From contig JBGAIH010000035.1 in the NCBI GenBank assembly GCA_044225675.1, forward strand, positions 1 to 48,018: DNA of 48,018 nt, read 5' to 3'. The notes beneath the pieces were generated by a model. It searched no databases, was not told the origin of the DNA, and worked only from the letters and a program-made list of their open reading frames with translations. Positions 6,360-14,894 of the stretch are shown in pieces. Positions within the stretch are counted from its first letter, which is position 1. The number at the start of each line of letters is the position of its first letter. Source of the stretch: JACMQX01 sp044225675. GTDB taxonomy: Bacteria; Pseudomonadota; Gammaproteobacteria; Burkholderiales; Burkholderiaceae_C. Position numbers and translations under genes: made by a program.

Positions 6360-8297
6360 ATGGGAAGAATCATCGGCATTGACCTCGGCACCACCAACAG
6401 CTGCGTGGCCATCATGGAGGGCAACACCACCAAGGTCATCGAGAATTCCGAAGGCGCGCGCACCACGCCGTCGATCATCGCCTACCAGGACGATGGCGAA
6501 GTGCTGGTCGGTGCATCGGCCAAGCGCCAGGCCGTCACCAACCCCAAGAACACGCTGTACGCGGTCAAGCGCCTGATCGGCCGCAAGTTCACAGAGAAGG
6601 AAGTGCAGAAGGACATCGACCTGATGCCCTACACCATCTCGCAGGCCGACAACGGCGACGCGTGGGTGGAAGTGCGCGGCAAGAAGCTCGCGCCGCCGCA
6701 GGTCAGCGCCGAAGTCCTGCGCAAGATGAAGAAGACCGCCGAGGACTATCTGGGCGAGCCAGTCACCGAGGCCGTCATCACCGTGCCGGCCTACTTCAAC
6801 GACTCGCAGCGTCAGGCCACCAAGGACGCCGGCCGCATCGCGGGCCTGGAAGTCAAGCGCATCATCAACGAGCCCACCGCTGCCGCCCTGGCCTTCGGCC
6901 TGGACAAGCAGGAAAAGGGCGACCGCAAGATCGCGGTGTATGACCTGGGCGGCGGCACGTTCGACGTGTCGATCATCGAGATCGCCGACGTCGACGGCGA
7001 GAAGCAGTTCGAAGTGCTGTCGACCAACGGCGACACCTTCCTGGGCGGCGAAGACTTCGACCAGCGCATCATCGACTACATCATCTCCGAGTTCAAGAAG
7101 GAGCAAGGCGTCGACCTGTCCAAGGACGTGCTCGCGCTGCAGCGCCTGAAGGAAGCGGCCGAGAAGGCCAAGATCGAGCTGTCCAACAGCTCGCAGACCG
7201 ACATCAACCTGCCCTACATCACGGCCGATGCCTCGGGCCCGAAGCACCTGAACATCAAGATGACCCGCGCCAAGCTGGAGTCGCTGGTGGAGGAGCTGAT
7301 CGAGCGCACCATCGCGCCGTGCCGCACGGCCATCAAGGATGCGGGCGTGAGCGTGTCGGACATCCATGACGTGATCCTGGTGGGCGGCCAGACCCGCATG
7401 CCCAAGGTGCAGGACAAGGTCAAGGAGTTCTTCGGCAAGGAGCCGCGCAAGGACGTGAATCCTGACGAGGCCGTGGCAGTCGGCGCCGCCATCCAGGGCC
7501 AGGTGCTTTCGGGCGACCGCAAGGACGTGCTGCTGCTGGACGTGACGCCGCTGTCGCTGGGCATCGAGACCATGGGCGGCGTGATGACCAAGATGATCTC
7601 CAAGAACACCACGATCCCGACGAAGTTCGCGCAGACCTTCTCGACCGCCGAGGACAACCAGCCGGCCGTGACGATCAAGGTGTTCCAGGGCGAGCGCGAC
7701 ATCGCCGCCGGCAACAAGCTGCTGGGCGAGTTCAACCTCGAAGGCATTCCGCCCGCCGCGCGCGGCACGCCGCAGATCGAGGTGTCGTTCGACATCGACG
7801 CCAACGGCATCCTGCACGTCGGCGCCAAGGACAAGGGCACGGGCAAGGAAAACAAGATCACCATCAAGGCGAACTCGGGCCTGTCGGAGGACGAGATCCA
7901 GAAAATGGTGAAGGACGCCGAGCTCAACGCCGCCGAAGACAAGAAGAAGGTCGAGCTGGTGCAGTCGCGCAATCAGGCCGAGGCCATGGCGCACAGCGTC
8001 AGGAAGAGCCTGACCGAGCATGGCGACAAGCTCGACGCCGGCGAGAAGGACAAGATCGAAGCGGCGATCAAGGACCTGGAAGAAGCCATCAAGGGTGAAG
8101 ACAAGGCCGCGATCGACGACAAGACCAATGCCCTGATGAGCGCAAGCCAGAAGCTCGGCGAGAAGATGTACGCCGACGCGCAGGCCGCCCAGGCTGCGGC
8201 GGCCGGTGCGGCAGGTGCGGGTGCCCAGTCGGCATCGAGCGCCCCGGCCGACGACAATGTGGTCGACGCCGAGGTCAAGGAAGTCAAGAAGGGCTGA
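6360..8297 (+). CDS. dnaK: Hsp70 chaperone DnaK
   Basis: A 645-residue Hsp70. The N-terminal ATPase domain begins GRIIGIDLGTTNSC and contains AYFNDSQRQATKDAG, the phosphate-2 motif YDLGGGTFDVSI and the ILVGGQTRMP adenosine motif; the substrate domain starts after the linker DVLLLDVTPLSLG, and the tail ends VVDAEVKEVKKG. It holds unfolded peptides in an ATP cycle driven by DnaJ and GrpE. The ATG at 6360 has GAAGGAGA just upstream. Length and motifs are complete. Confidence 0.99.
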   Translation: MGRIIGIDLGTTNSCVAIMEGNTTKVIENSEGARTTPSIIAYQDDGEVLVGASAKRQAVTNPKNTLYAVKRLIGRKFTEKEVQKDIDLMPYTISQADNGDAWVEVRGKKLAPPQVSAEVLRKMKKTAEDYLGEPVTEAVITVPAYFNDSQRQATKDAGRIAGLEVKRIINEPTAAALAFGLDKQEKGDRKIAVYDLGGGTFDVSIIEIADVDGEKQFEVLSTNGDTFLGGEDFDQRIIDYIISEFKKEQGVDLSKDVLALQRLKEAAEKAKIELSNSSQTDINLPYITADASGPKHLNIKMTRAKLESLVEELIERTIAPCRTAIKDAGVSVSDIHDVILVGGQTRMPKVQDKVKEFFGKEPRKDVNPDEAVAVGAAIQGQVLSGDRKDVLLLDVTPLSLGIETMGGVMTKMISKNTTIPTKFAQTFSTAEDNQPAVTIKVFQGERDIAAGNKLLGEFNLEGIPPAARGTPQIEVSFDIDANGILHVGAKDKGTGKENKITIKANSGLSEDEIQKMVKDAELNAAEDKKKVELVQSRNQAEAMAHSVRKSLTEHGDKLDAGEKDKIEAAIKDLEEAIKGEDKAAIDDKTNALMSASQKLGEKMYADAQAAQAAAAGAAGAGAQSASSAPADDNVVDAEVKEVKKG

Positions 8298-8343
8298 GCA
8301 CCCAACGCCTCACGGCTCGCCTGCGCACGGTGGTGACAGGCCT

Positions 8344-8383
8344 GAAGCGGAACCGAACAGGCCCGGCCTTTCGATTCCGCTTC
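8344..8383 (+). other. Inverted repeat between dnaK and dnaJ
   Basis: GAAGCGGAA (8344-8352) and TTCCGCTTC (8375-8383) are perfect 9-bp arms around a 22-base loop that itself holds a GGCC-C-GGCC mini-stem. It sits in the 144-base dnaK-dnaJ gap, without a T-run. It may be an attenuator or an RNA processing or stability element that lowers dnaJ relative to dnaK (inference). Confidence 0.45.
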
Positions 8384-8441
8384 GCCGCTTGCGGCGCACC
8401 CGAATCAACAGAAGTGAATCCAACGTCCTGAACCCTCGATC

Positions 8442-9584
8442 ATGGCCACCAAACGCGATTACTACGAAACCCTTGGCGTGCCGAAGAACGCCAGCGAGGA
8501 AGAGATCAAGAAGGCTTATCGCAAGCTGGCGATGAAGTTCCACCCTGACCGCAACCAGGGGGATGCGGCCAAGGAGGCCGAGGCCAAGTTCAAGGAAGCC
8601 AAGGAAGCCTACGAGATGCTGAGCGACGCGCAAAAGCGCGCCGCCTATGACCAGTTCGGCCACGCTGGCGTGGACCCGAACATGCGCGGTCCCGGCGGCC
8701 CGGGCCAGGAAGGGTTCGGCGGCTTTGCCGAGGCCTTCGGTGACATCTTCGGCGACATCTTCGGCCAGCAGCGCGGCCAGCAACGGGGCGGCCGGCAGGT
8801 ATTCCGCGGCTCCGACCTGTCCTATGCGATGGAGGTCACGCTTGAGGAGGCTGCACTCGGCAAGGACGCGCAGATCCGCATTCCTACCTGGGACAACTGC
8901 GAGACCTGCAGCGGCACGGGCGCCAAGCCCGGCACCCAGGCCAAGACCTGCGGCACCTGCAACGGCGCAGGCGCGGTGCAGATGCGCCAGGGTTTCTTCA
9001 GCGTGCAGCAGACCTGCCCGACCTGCCGCGGCACCGGCAAGATCATTCCCGAGCCGTGCACCGTGTGCCACGGCCAGGGCAAGGTCAAGAAGACCAAGAC
9101 GCTCGAAGTGAAGATCCCCGCCGGCATCGACGACGGCATGCGCATCCGCAGTGCCGGCAATGGCGAGCCGGGCACCAATGGCGGCCCGCCCGGCGATCTC
9201 TTCATCGAGATCCGGCTGAAGAAGCACGACATTTTCGAGCGCGACGGCGACGACCTGCATTGCGCGGTGCCGATCAGCTTTGCCACGGCGGCCCTGGGCG
9301 GCGAGATCGAGGTGCCCACGCTGGCCGGCAAGGCGGCGATAGACATCCCCGAAGGCACGCAGACGGGCAAGCAGTTCCGCCTGCGCGGCAAGGGCATCAA
9401 GGGCGTGCGTTCGAGCTATCCGGGCGACCTGTACTGCCACATCACCGTGGAAACGCCCGTCAAGCTCACCGAGCACCAGCGCAAGCTGATGCGCGAGTTC
9501 GGCGACTCCATCAAGAAGGGCGGCGGCAAGCACTCGCCGAGCGGCGACTCCTGGACGGACAAGCTGAAGAACCTCTTCAGCTGA
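8442..9584 (+). CDS. dnaJ: Hsp40 co-chaperone DnaJ
   Basis: A 380-residue type I J-protein. The J domain (residues 1-70) has HPD at 34-36; a Gly/Phe-rich linker (about 75-115, GGPGQEGFGGFAEAFGDIFG) follows; then four CxxCxGxG zinc motifs (CETCSGTG, CGTCNGAG, CPTCRGTG, CTVCHGQG) and the C-terminal substrate domains. It stimulates DnaK ATPase and delivers clients. No clear ribosome binding site precedes the ATG. The gene is complete. Confidence 0.98.
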   Translation: MATKRDYYETLGVPKNASEEEIKKAYRKLAMKFHPDRNQGDAAKEAEAKFKEAKEAYEMLSDAQKRAAYDQFGHAGVDPNMRGPGGPGQEGFGGFAEAFGDIFGDIFGQQRGQQRGGRQVFRGSDLSYAMEVTLEEAALGKDAQIRIPTWDNCETCSGTGAKPGTQAKTCGTCNGAGAVQMRQGFFSVQQTCPTCRGTGKIIPEPCTVCHGQGKVKKTKTLEVKIPAGIDDGMRIRSAGNGEPGTNGGPPGDLFIEIRLKKHDIFERDGDDLHCAVPISFATAALGGEIEVPTLAGKAAIDIPEGTQTGKQFRLRGKGIKGVRSSYPGDLYCHITVETPVKLTEHQRKLMREFGDSIKKGGGKHSPSGDSWTDKLKNLFS

Positions 9585-9604
9585 GCACCAGGGTCCGCGC
9601 CGGC

Positions 9605-9658
9605 CCGGATGATCCGGCGGCAGGTACCAACTTCGGGCGGGGCCGGGTCCGCCCCGCC
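9605..9658 (+). terminator. Two hairpins after dnaJ
   Basis: CCGGAT (9605-9610) and ATCCGG (9612-9617) form a short palindrome. GGCGGGGC (9636-9643) and GCCCCGCC (9651-9658) form a stronger 8-bp stem with a 7-base loop. Together they lie between dnaJ and the formaldehyde dehydrogenase gene and are the likely end of the chaperone transcript, though no T-run follows. Confidence 0.5.
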
Positions 9659-9721
9659 TGAAGCCAGCGGGCAGGCCCGCTATAGTCAGTGCCATTCTGA
9701 CCGAGTGAAAGCCCCTGCCCC

Positions 9722-10828
<1,107 letters not shown>

Positions 10829-10979
10829 AGCACACGCACGGGCACTCGGGCACACAGCCCACGGGCGCCAGGGCGCATGAGCGCATACCGGCACGGCAGA
10901 TACGCCTCGTTGCACCTGTTGCGCTTACGACACCCCTCGGCCACCCGCAGGCCCGGCAGGCGCGCCCGACAATGCGGCC

Positions 10980-11606
10980 ATGGGCCTCAAGCTTTTTCGC
11001 GCCACGGAGTATTCGTCGTCCTCGCTCTTCAGCCACACCCGGCCGCTGTCGGGCATCTGGCCCGGCACACTGGTCGTGGTATCTGGCGTGGCGCTGGCGA
11101 TCGCCGGCAACCTGGCGCTGTGGCGTGCGCTGGCCGAAGGAACCGGCGCTGGTCATCCTTTCCTGGCCGTCGCACTGGCCGTGGGCATCGCGGCCTTCCA
11201 CTGCGCCGTGCTGAGCCTGGTCGCGTGGCGCCGCCTGCTCAAGTGGGCCGTGTTCGCGCTGCTGGTGCTGTCAGCCGTCGGCAGCTACATTCTGCTGGGA
11301 CCTCTGGGCGGCGCGCCCAGCCCCTGGACTGCCGCCGAGCGGCTGGCTCTGCTGGGACCCGCCGCCGTGCTGGCGCTGGCGTGGCTGTGGCGCCAGCCCG
11401 TGCGGATCGTGTCGGTGCGGCGGCAGGCCACCGGCAACCTGATGGTGCTGGCGGCGTCCACCGCGCTGCTGGCGCTCGTGCTGGCAGGCGCCGGCCACGG
11501 GATGCTCGCCTTGCTGGGCTATCCGCCGGGCTGGGCCTGCATGATCAATCCGGCCGCGCCCCTGCTTCGCTGGCTGGGCAGTTGCGCCACAATGGCGTCG
11601 CCATGA
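10980..11606 (+). CDS. Stand-alone membrane domain like the N-terminus of EptA
   Basis: A 208-residue hydrophobic protein with about five membrane segments. Fragments such as NLALWRAL, LSLVAWRRLLKWAVFALLVLSA, WLWRQPVR and MINPAAPLLRW match the order of features in the N-terminal membrane domain of EptA-type lipid A phosphoethanolamine transferases. There is no following sulfatase-fold catalytic domain, and the loop that normally carries the VID and Asn/Thr active-site region is replaced by GPLGGAPSPWTAAE. It is thus not an active transferase by itself. It overlaps the downstream MarR gene by four bases (ATGA), so the two are coupled. Function unknown. Confidence 0.65.
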   Translation: MGLKLFRATEYSSSSLFSHTRPLSGIWPGTLVVVSGVALAIAGNLALWRALAEGTGAGHPFLAVALAVGIAAFHCAVLSLVAWRRLLKWAVFALLVLSAVGSYILLGPLGGAPSPWTAAERLALLGPAAVLALAWLWRQPVRIVSVRRQATGNLMVLAASTALLALVLAGAGHGMLALLGYPPGWACMINPAAPLLRWLGSCATMASP

Positions 11607-12070
11607 GCGAACGCCGCACGCCTGCCTTCCGTCCCCTACTGAGCTACGAGATCAACAGCACGTCCGACGTGCTGCGCAGGAGCGCCGCGCTGCGCTTCCG
11701 GCGCGAGCACGACGTCAGCCTGATGGAGTGGCGCACCCTGGCGCGCATCGAGGCCCTGGAGCCGGTGACCCTGCGCGAACTCGTGGCGCAGTCGACCAAT
11801 GACAAGGCGCAGCTCAGCCGCATCGTGAGTGCGCTGGCCGAGCGGGGCCTGGTGGACCGGCGGGCCCATGCCACCGATGCGCGCTCGGCCCAGCTCAGGC
11901 TGTCGGCCGCCGGGCGCAAGCTCATCCGGCGCCTGGCCGCCTCGGCGCAGGAACGGGATCGCGAATTCCGGGCCTGCCTGACACCGCAGGAAGTGGCGCT
12001 GCTGTCGGACATGCTGGCGCGCCTGAAGGTCCGGGCACAGCAGATGGTCGACGAAGAAGGCGGCGGCTGA
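11603..12070 (+). CDS. MarR-family transcriptional regulator
   Basis: A 155-residue winged-helix regulator: an N-terminal dimer helix (LLSYEINSTSDVLRRSAALRFRREH), VSLMEWRTLARIE, the recognition region VTLRELVAQSTNDKAQLSRIVSALAERGLV, the wing RRAHATDARSAQLRLSAAG, and a C-terminal dimerisation helix. Its ATG overlaps the stop of the membrane-domain gene. It converges on the Rieske oxygenase operon across a short repeat region, so that operon is one possible target; the upstream membrane protein is another. Such regulators often respond to aromatic acids. Confidence 0.87.
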   Translation: MSERRTPAFRPLLSYEINSTSDVLRRSAALRFRREHDVSLMEWRTLARIEALEPVTLRELVAQSTNDKAQLSRIVSALAERGLVDRRAHATDARSAQLRLSAAGRKLIRRLAASAQERDREFRACLTPQEVALLSDMLARLKVRAQQMVDEEGGG

Positions 12071-12094
12071 GCGGCAGGCCGCCAGGCGCGCCGT

Positions 12095-12193
12095 CAAGTC
12101 GCGCCCAAATCACGCTCAAATCGCGCTCAAGTCACTCGCACCCCGCGCTCAGGCCGCGCTCACGCAGTGTTCAGGCCGTGCTCAGGCCTCTCG
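12095..12193. repeat. Nine-unit 11-bp phased tandem repeat
   Basis: Units starting CA recur exactly every 11 bases at 12095, 12106, 12117, 12128, 12139, 12150, 12161, 12172 and 12183. Copies include CAAATCACGCT, CAAATCGCGCT, CAGGCCGCGCT and CAGGCCGTGCT; a rough consensus is CARRYCGCGCT. The repeat fills most of the gap between two convergent genes, and its last unit enters the 3' end of the Rieske oxygenase gene. No terminator hairpin was found here. Confidence 0.75.
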
Positions 12194-13423
12194 GAAGTTG
12201 CCCGCCTCGAAGCGGATCATCGCGTCGGACGGATCGAAGCTCACGCCTGCAGGATCGCCCCCCTTCGCCACCACGTCGGCCTGCTGCTTCATCATCCGGC
12301 GCAGCATCGCAATGCCCTGGTCGCTCGTGGCCAGATGCTCCTCGGAATGGAAGGTGATGGCGCCCTGCCCCACCTGCGCTTCATAGTCGCCCGGAAACGC
12401 ACGGTGCTCCTCCGCCGTGAGTTCGGCCCAGCGCTTGCCGCCCTGGCGCGAGCGAAAGGCCGTGAGCTCGCCCGGCTCGCGCACGCGTCCGACGGTGTAG
12501 ATGCGAAAGTGCGTGTCGTCGATCGGCAGCACGAAGCCGATCGATTCCACCCGCTCGAACTTGCCCACGCGCGGGTTGGGCACCACGCGCAGCGTCGGAA
12601 TGCCGACCTCGGTGATCCGGCGGAAGGTGGCGCCGTCCTCGAGCGTGCGCAGCGAGGTGACCTTGACGCCCAGCGGCGTGTAGTCGAAGCGGATCGTGGG
12701 CGCGCGCAGCATCACCTCGGTGAACTGTGCGCCCGAGAAGGTTCCGTGCAGCACGAGCACATGCCAGGGATCGACCACGTTCTCCCAGTGCTGGAACCAG
12801 TTGCAGTCCACGATCACGGGGCCGCCGCCACCGATGCTGGTGTCGTCGGTCTCGATGAACTCGCCGGGCGCGAGATTCTCGAACGGTTCGTAGGACGGCA
12901 GCACCGGCTGACGTTCCGGCGGCCCCATGTAGGCCCAGATCAGGCCGTAGCGCTCCTGCACCGGATAGCCGGGCTGGAACACCTTGTGCCGCTGCGCGCC
13001 GCCACCGGGCTCGCACGGCTGCTCGAGGCAGGCGCCATCGGCGCCGAACTTCCAGCCGTGGTAGCAGCACCGGATGCCGTCATCTTCGACCTTGCCGTAG
13101 ACCAGCGAGGTGCCGCGATGCGCGCAGCGCGGGTACAGCAGCGAGGCCACGCCCTGGCCGGTGCGAAACAGGATGAGGTCCTCGCCCAGCACGCGCACCT
13201 CGCGCGGTGTGGCGCCCGCATCTGCGGCCATGCCCACCGGGTGCCAGTAGCGGCGCAGCAGCTCGCCCATGGGGGTGCCGCGCCCGACCCGCACGAGGTC
13301 ATCGCGCGAGCTGGGTTCCGCCAGCGCATAGGCATTGCGCAGGGGCGAACCTGCGGGCATGGGCGAGGGGGCAGGCTCGGCACGCAAGGGGATGACCTTG
13401 CGCGGCTCCGGGGTCGGGTTCAT
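12182..13423 (-). CDS. Rieske non-heme iron aromatic oxygenase, large subunit
   Basis: A 413-residue ring-hydroxylating or O-demethylating oxygenase. The Rieske [2Fe-2S] ligands are C100-x-H102 and C119-xx-H122 (CAHRGTS and CCYHGW). The mononuclear iron site is NVVDPWHVLVLH with D218, H221 and H226. The layout resembles the phthalate 4,5-dioxygenase/vanillate demethylase group, which take electrons from a reductase with a C-terminal plant-type ferredoxin. It is the last gene of a minus-strand unit after a Bug receptor and a lone ferredoxin, so the Bug receptor probably imports the aromatic acid it attacks (inference). The substrate is not identifiable. Confidence 0.9.
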   Translation of the reverse strand: MNPTPEPRKVIPLRAEPAPSPMPAGSPLRNAYALAEPSSRDDLVRVGRGTPMGELLRRYWHPVGMAADAGATPREVRVLGEDLILFRTGQGVASLLYPRCAHRGTSLVYGKVEDDGIRCCYHGWKFGADGACLEQPCEPGGGAQRHKVFQPGYPVQERYGLIWAYMGPPERQPVLPSYEPFENLAPGEFIETDDTSIGGGGPVIVDCNWFQHWENVVDPWHVLVLHGTFSGAQFTEVMLRAPTIRFDYTPLGVKVTSLRTLEDGATFRRITEVGIPTLRVVPNPRVGKFERVESIGFVLPIDDTHFRIYTVGRVREPGELTAFRSRQGGKRWAELTAEEHRAFPGDYEAQVGQGAITFHSEEHLATSDQGIAMLRRMMKQQADVVAKGGDPAGVSFDPSDAMIRFEAGNFREA

Positions 13424-13427
13424 GGTG

Positions 13428-13703
13428 TCAGAGGTCCAGCGTCAGGGTGTCGGTGTGGCTGCGCGAGCAGCAGATCATCATGATGTCGCCCGCTGCCCGC
13501 TCGGCGTCGCTCAGCAGCTGGTCGCGGTGGTCGGGCGTGCCGGCGAGAACGCGCGTCTCGCAGGTGCCGCACACGCCCTGCTGGCAGGAGTTGGGCACGT
13601 CCAGGCCTTCGAGCAGCAGGACGTCGAGAATGGTGTCGCCCTCGCCGATGTCGACGGTGCGGCCGCTGCGGGCCAGGATGACCTGGAAGGATTTTTCAGA
13701 CAT
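13428..13703 (-). CDS. Stand-alone plant-type [2Fe-2S] ferredoxin
   Basis: A 91-residue ferredoxin. The cluster ligands are C40, C45 and C48 (CQQGVCGTC) and C78 (ICCSRS). The sequence matches the C-terminal ferredoxin domain of phthalate dioxygenase reductase/VanB proteins, including VLAGTPDHRDQLLSDAERA, yet the FMN and NAD domains are missing. It ends 4 bases before the Rieske oxygenase gene begins and so most likely passes electrons to it. A separate reductase must act from elsewhere, because none is present in this window. The ATG at 13703 fits family starts. Confidence 0.9.
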   Translation of the reverse strand: MSEKSFQVILARSGRTVDIGEGDTILDVLLLEGLDVPNSCQQGVCGTCETRVLAGTPDHRDQLLSDAERAAGDIMMICCSRSHTDTLTLDL

Positions 13704-13713
13704 GCGGGCGATG

Positions 13714-14712
13714 TTATTCGGGCTGCACGCCTGCGGCCTTCATGAGGGCGATCCACTGCGGAAAATCCCGCGCATAGACCGCCTGCAGCTCCTCGGGCGA
13801 GCTGGCGATCGGGTCCTGCCCCTGGTCCGTCAGGCGCTGGGCCACCTCCGGATGACGGATGGCCGCGACGAACGCCTTGTTGAGCCGCTCGATCACCGGC
13901 CGGGGCGTGCCAGCCGGCGCGTACACGGCCACGTAGCCGGCCAGCTCGAAGCCGCCGAAACCCTGCTCGGCAAAGGTCTCCAGCTCGGGCAACCCGCCCG
14001 AGCGCCGTGGCCCGGTCATGCCGAGCGCCTTGATCGCGTTGGAGCGCACCAGCGGCCGGGCGCTCACGGGACTCGAGAAGGTTGTGTCGAGCACGCCACC
14101 CCGCACGTCGGCGAGCGCGGCCTGATCGCCCTTGTAGGGCACGTGCGACATGTTCAGGCCATGGCGCGTGCGCAGCAGTTCACCGAACAGATGGGCCGAA
14201 GAGCCGACGCCCCAGGTGCCATAGGAAATCGGCCGGTTCTGCGCACGCGCCCAGGCGGCAAACTCCCTGAGGTTGCCGTAGGGCGCCGTGGCCGGGCCCG
14301 AGAACATCACGCTGCCCAGCGACACCAGGGTGACCGGTGCAAAGCTCGTCGCCGGGTCATAGGGCAGCTTCTTGAACGCCCCGGCGTTGTTGATGGTGGT
14401 GCTGCTGGTGGTGACCAGGATGGTGTAGCCGTCGGGCGGCGCCTTGGCCACGATGTCGGCGCCCACGATGGTGGCTGCGCCGGGTTTGGCATCGACCACC
14501 ATCGGCTGGCCGATCTGGGCGGCTGCCTTGTCGGTCATGGCTCGCACCGCGACGTCGATGGCGCCGCCCGCCACGAAGGGCACGACCACGCGGATCGGCC
14601 GGGCCGGAAAGGCCTCCTGCGCCTTCGCTGGCAGAGCCAGCGTGGCGGCCGCACCCGCCGCCGATTGCAACAGCGCCCTTCGGCGCAAGCCCGCAAAGAG
14701 GTTCTGGCTCAT
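13714..14712 (-). CDS. Bug-family (TTT) periplasmic solute receptor
   Basis: A 332-residue Bug/TctC receptor. A twin-arginine-like signal (GLRRRALLQSAAGAAATLALPAKAQ) precedes the mature domain beginning FPARPIRVVVPFVAGGAIDVAVR. The ATG at 14712 has AAGGAGA a few bases upstream; an in-frame ATG 24 bases earlier lies before that site and is rejected. It is the first gene of the receptor-ferredoxin-oxygenase unit, 10 bases before the ferredoxin, and likely binds the aromatic substrate. No TctAB membrane genes are adjacent. A 19-bp palindrome lies 52 bases upstream of the start. Confidence 0.9.
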   Translation of the reverse strand: MSQNLFAGLRRRALLQSAAGAAATLALPAKAQEAFPARPIRVVVPFVAGGAIDVAVRAMTDKAAAQIGQPMVVDAKPGAATIVGADIVAKAPPDGYTILVTTSSTTINNAGAFKKLPYDPATSFAPVTLVSLGSVMFSGPATAPYGNLREFAAWARAQNRPISYGTWGVGSSAHLFGELLRTRHGLNMSHVPYKGDQAALADVRGGVLDTTFSSPVSARPLVRSNAIKALGMTGPRRSGGLPELETFAEQGFGGFELAGYVAVYAPAGTPRPVIERLNKAFVAAIRHPEVAQRLTDQGQDPIASSPEELQAVYARDFPQWIALMKAAGVQPE

Positions 14713-14763
14713 CGTGTCTCCTTCGTTGTGCCGCAAGCCATGCGATGCATCGGCACTCGCATA

Positions 14764-14782
14764 TTGTTGATACTATCAACAA
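14764..14782 (-). promoter_or_regulatory. 19-bp palindromic operator upstream of the Bug-ferredoxin-oxygenase unit
   Basis: TTGTTGATA (14764-14772), one central C, and TATCAACAA (14774-14782) are perfect 9-bp arms, in a locally AT-rich spot 52 bases upstream of the Bug start. The size fits a dimeric regulator such as a GntR or MarR protein. The regulator is not identified. Confidence 0.65.
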
Positions 14783-14894
14783 GTTCGATGCAGCTCAAAT
14801 CAGGGCATTCCCGCATGCAGTAATCTGGAAGGTTTGCGTGCCGCGTGGCCACGCTCGACCATCGCGTCTGGCCCATGCACCGAGCCCGCTGCGC

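Noticed and set aside
5637..8021. 794-codon open frame on the minus strand
   Set aside because: It is antisense to grpE and dnaK and has no recognisable domain.
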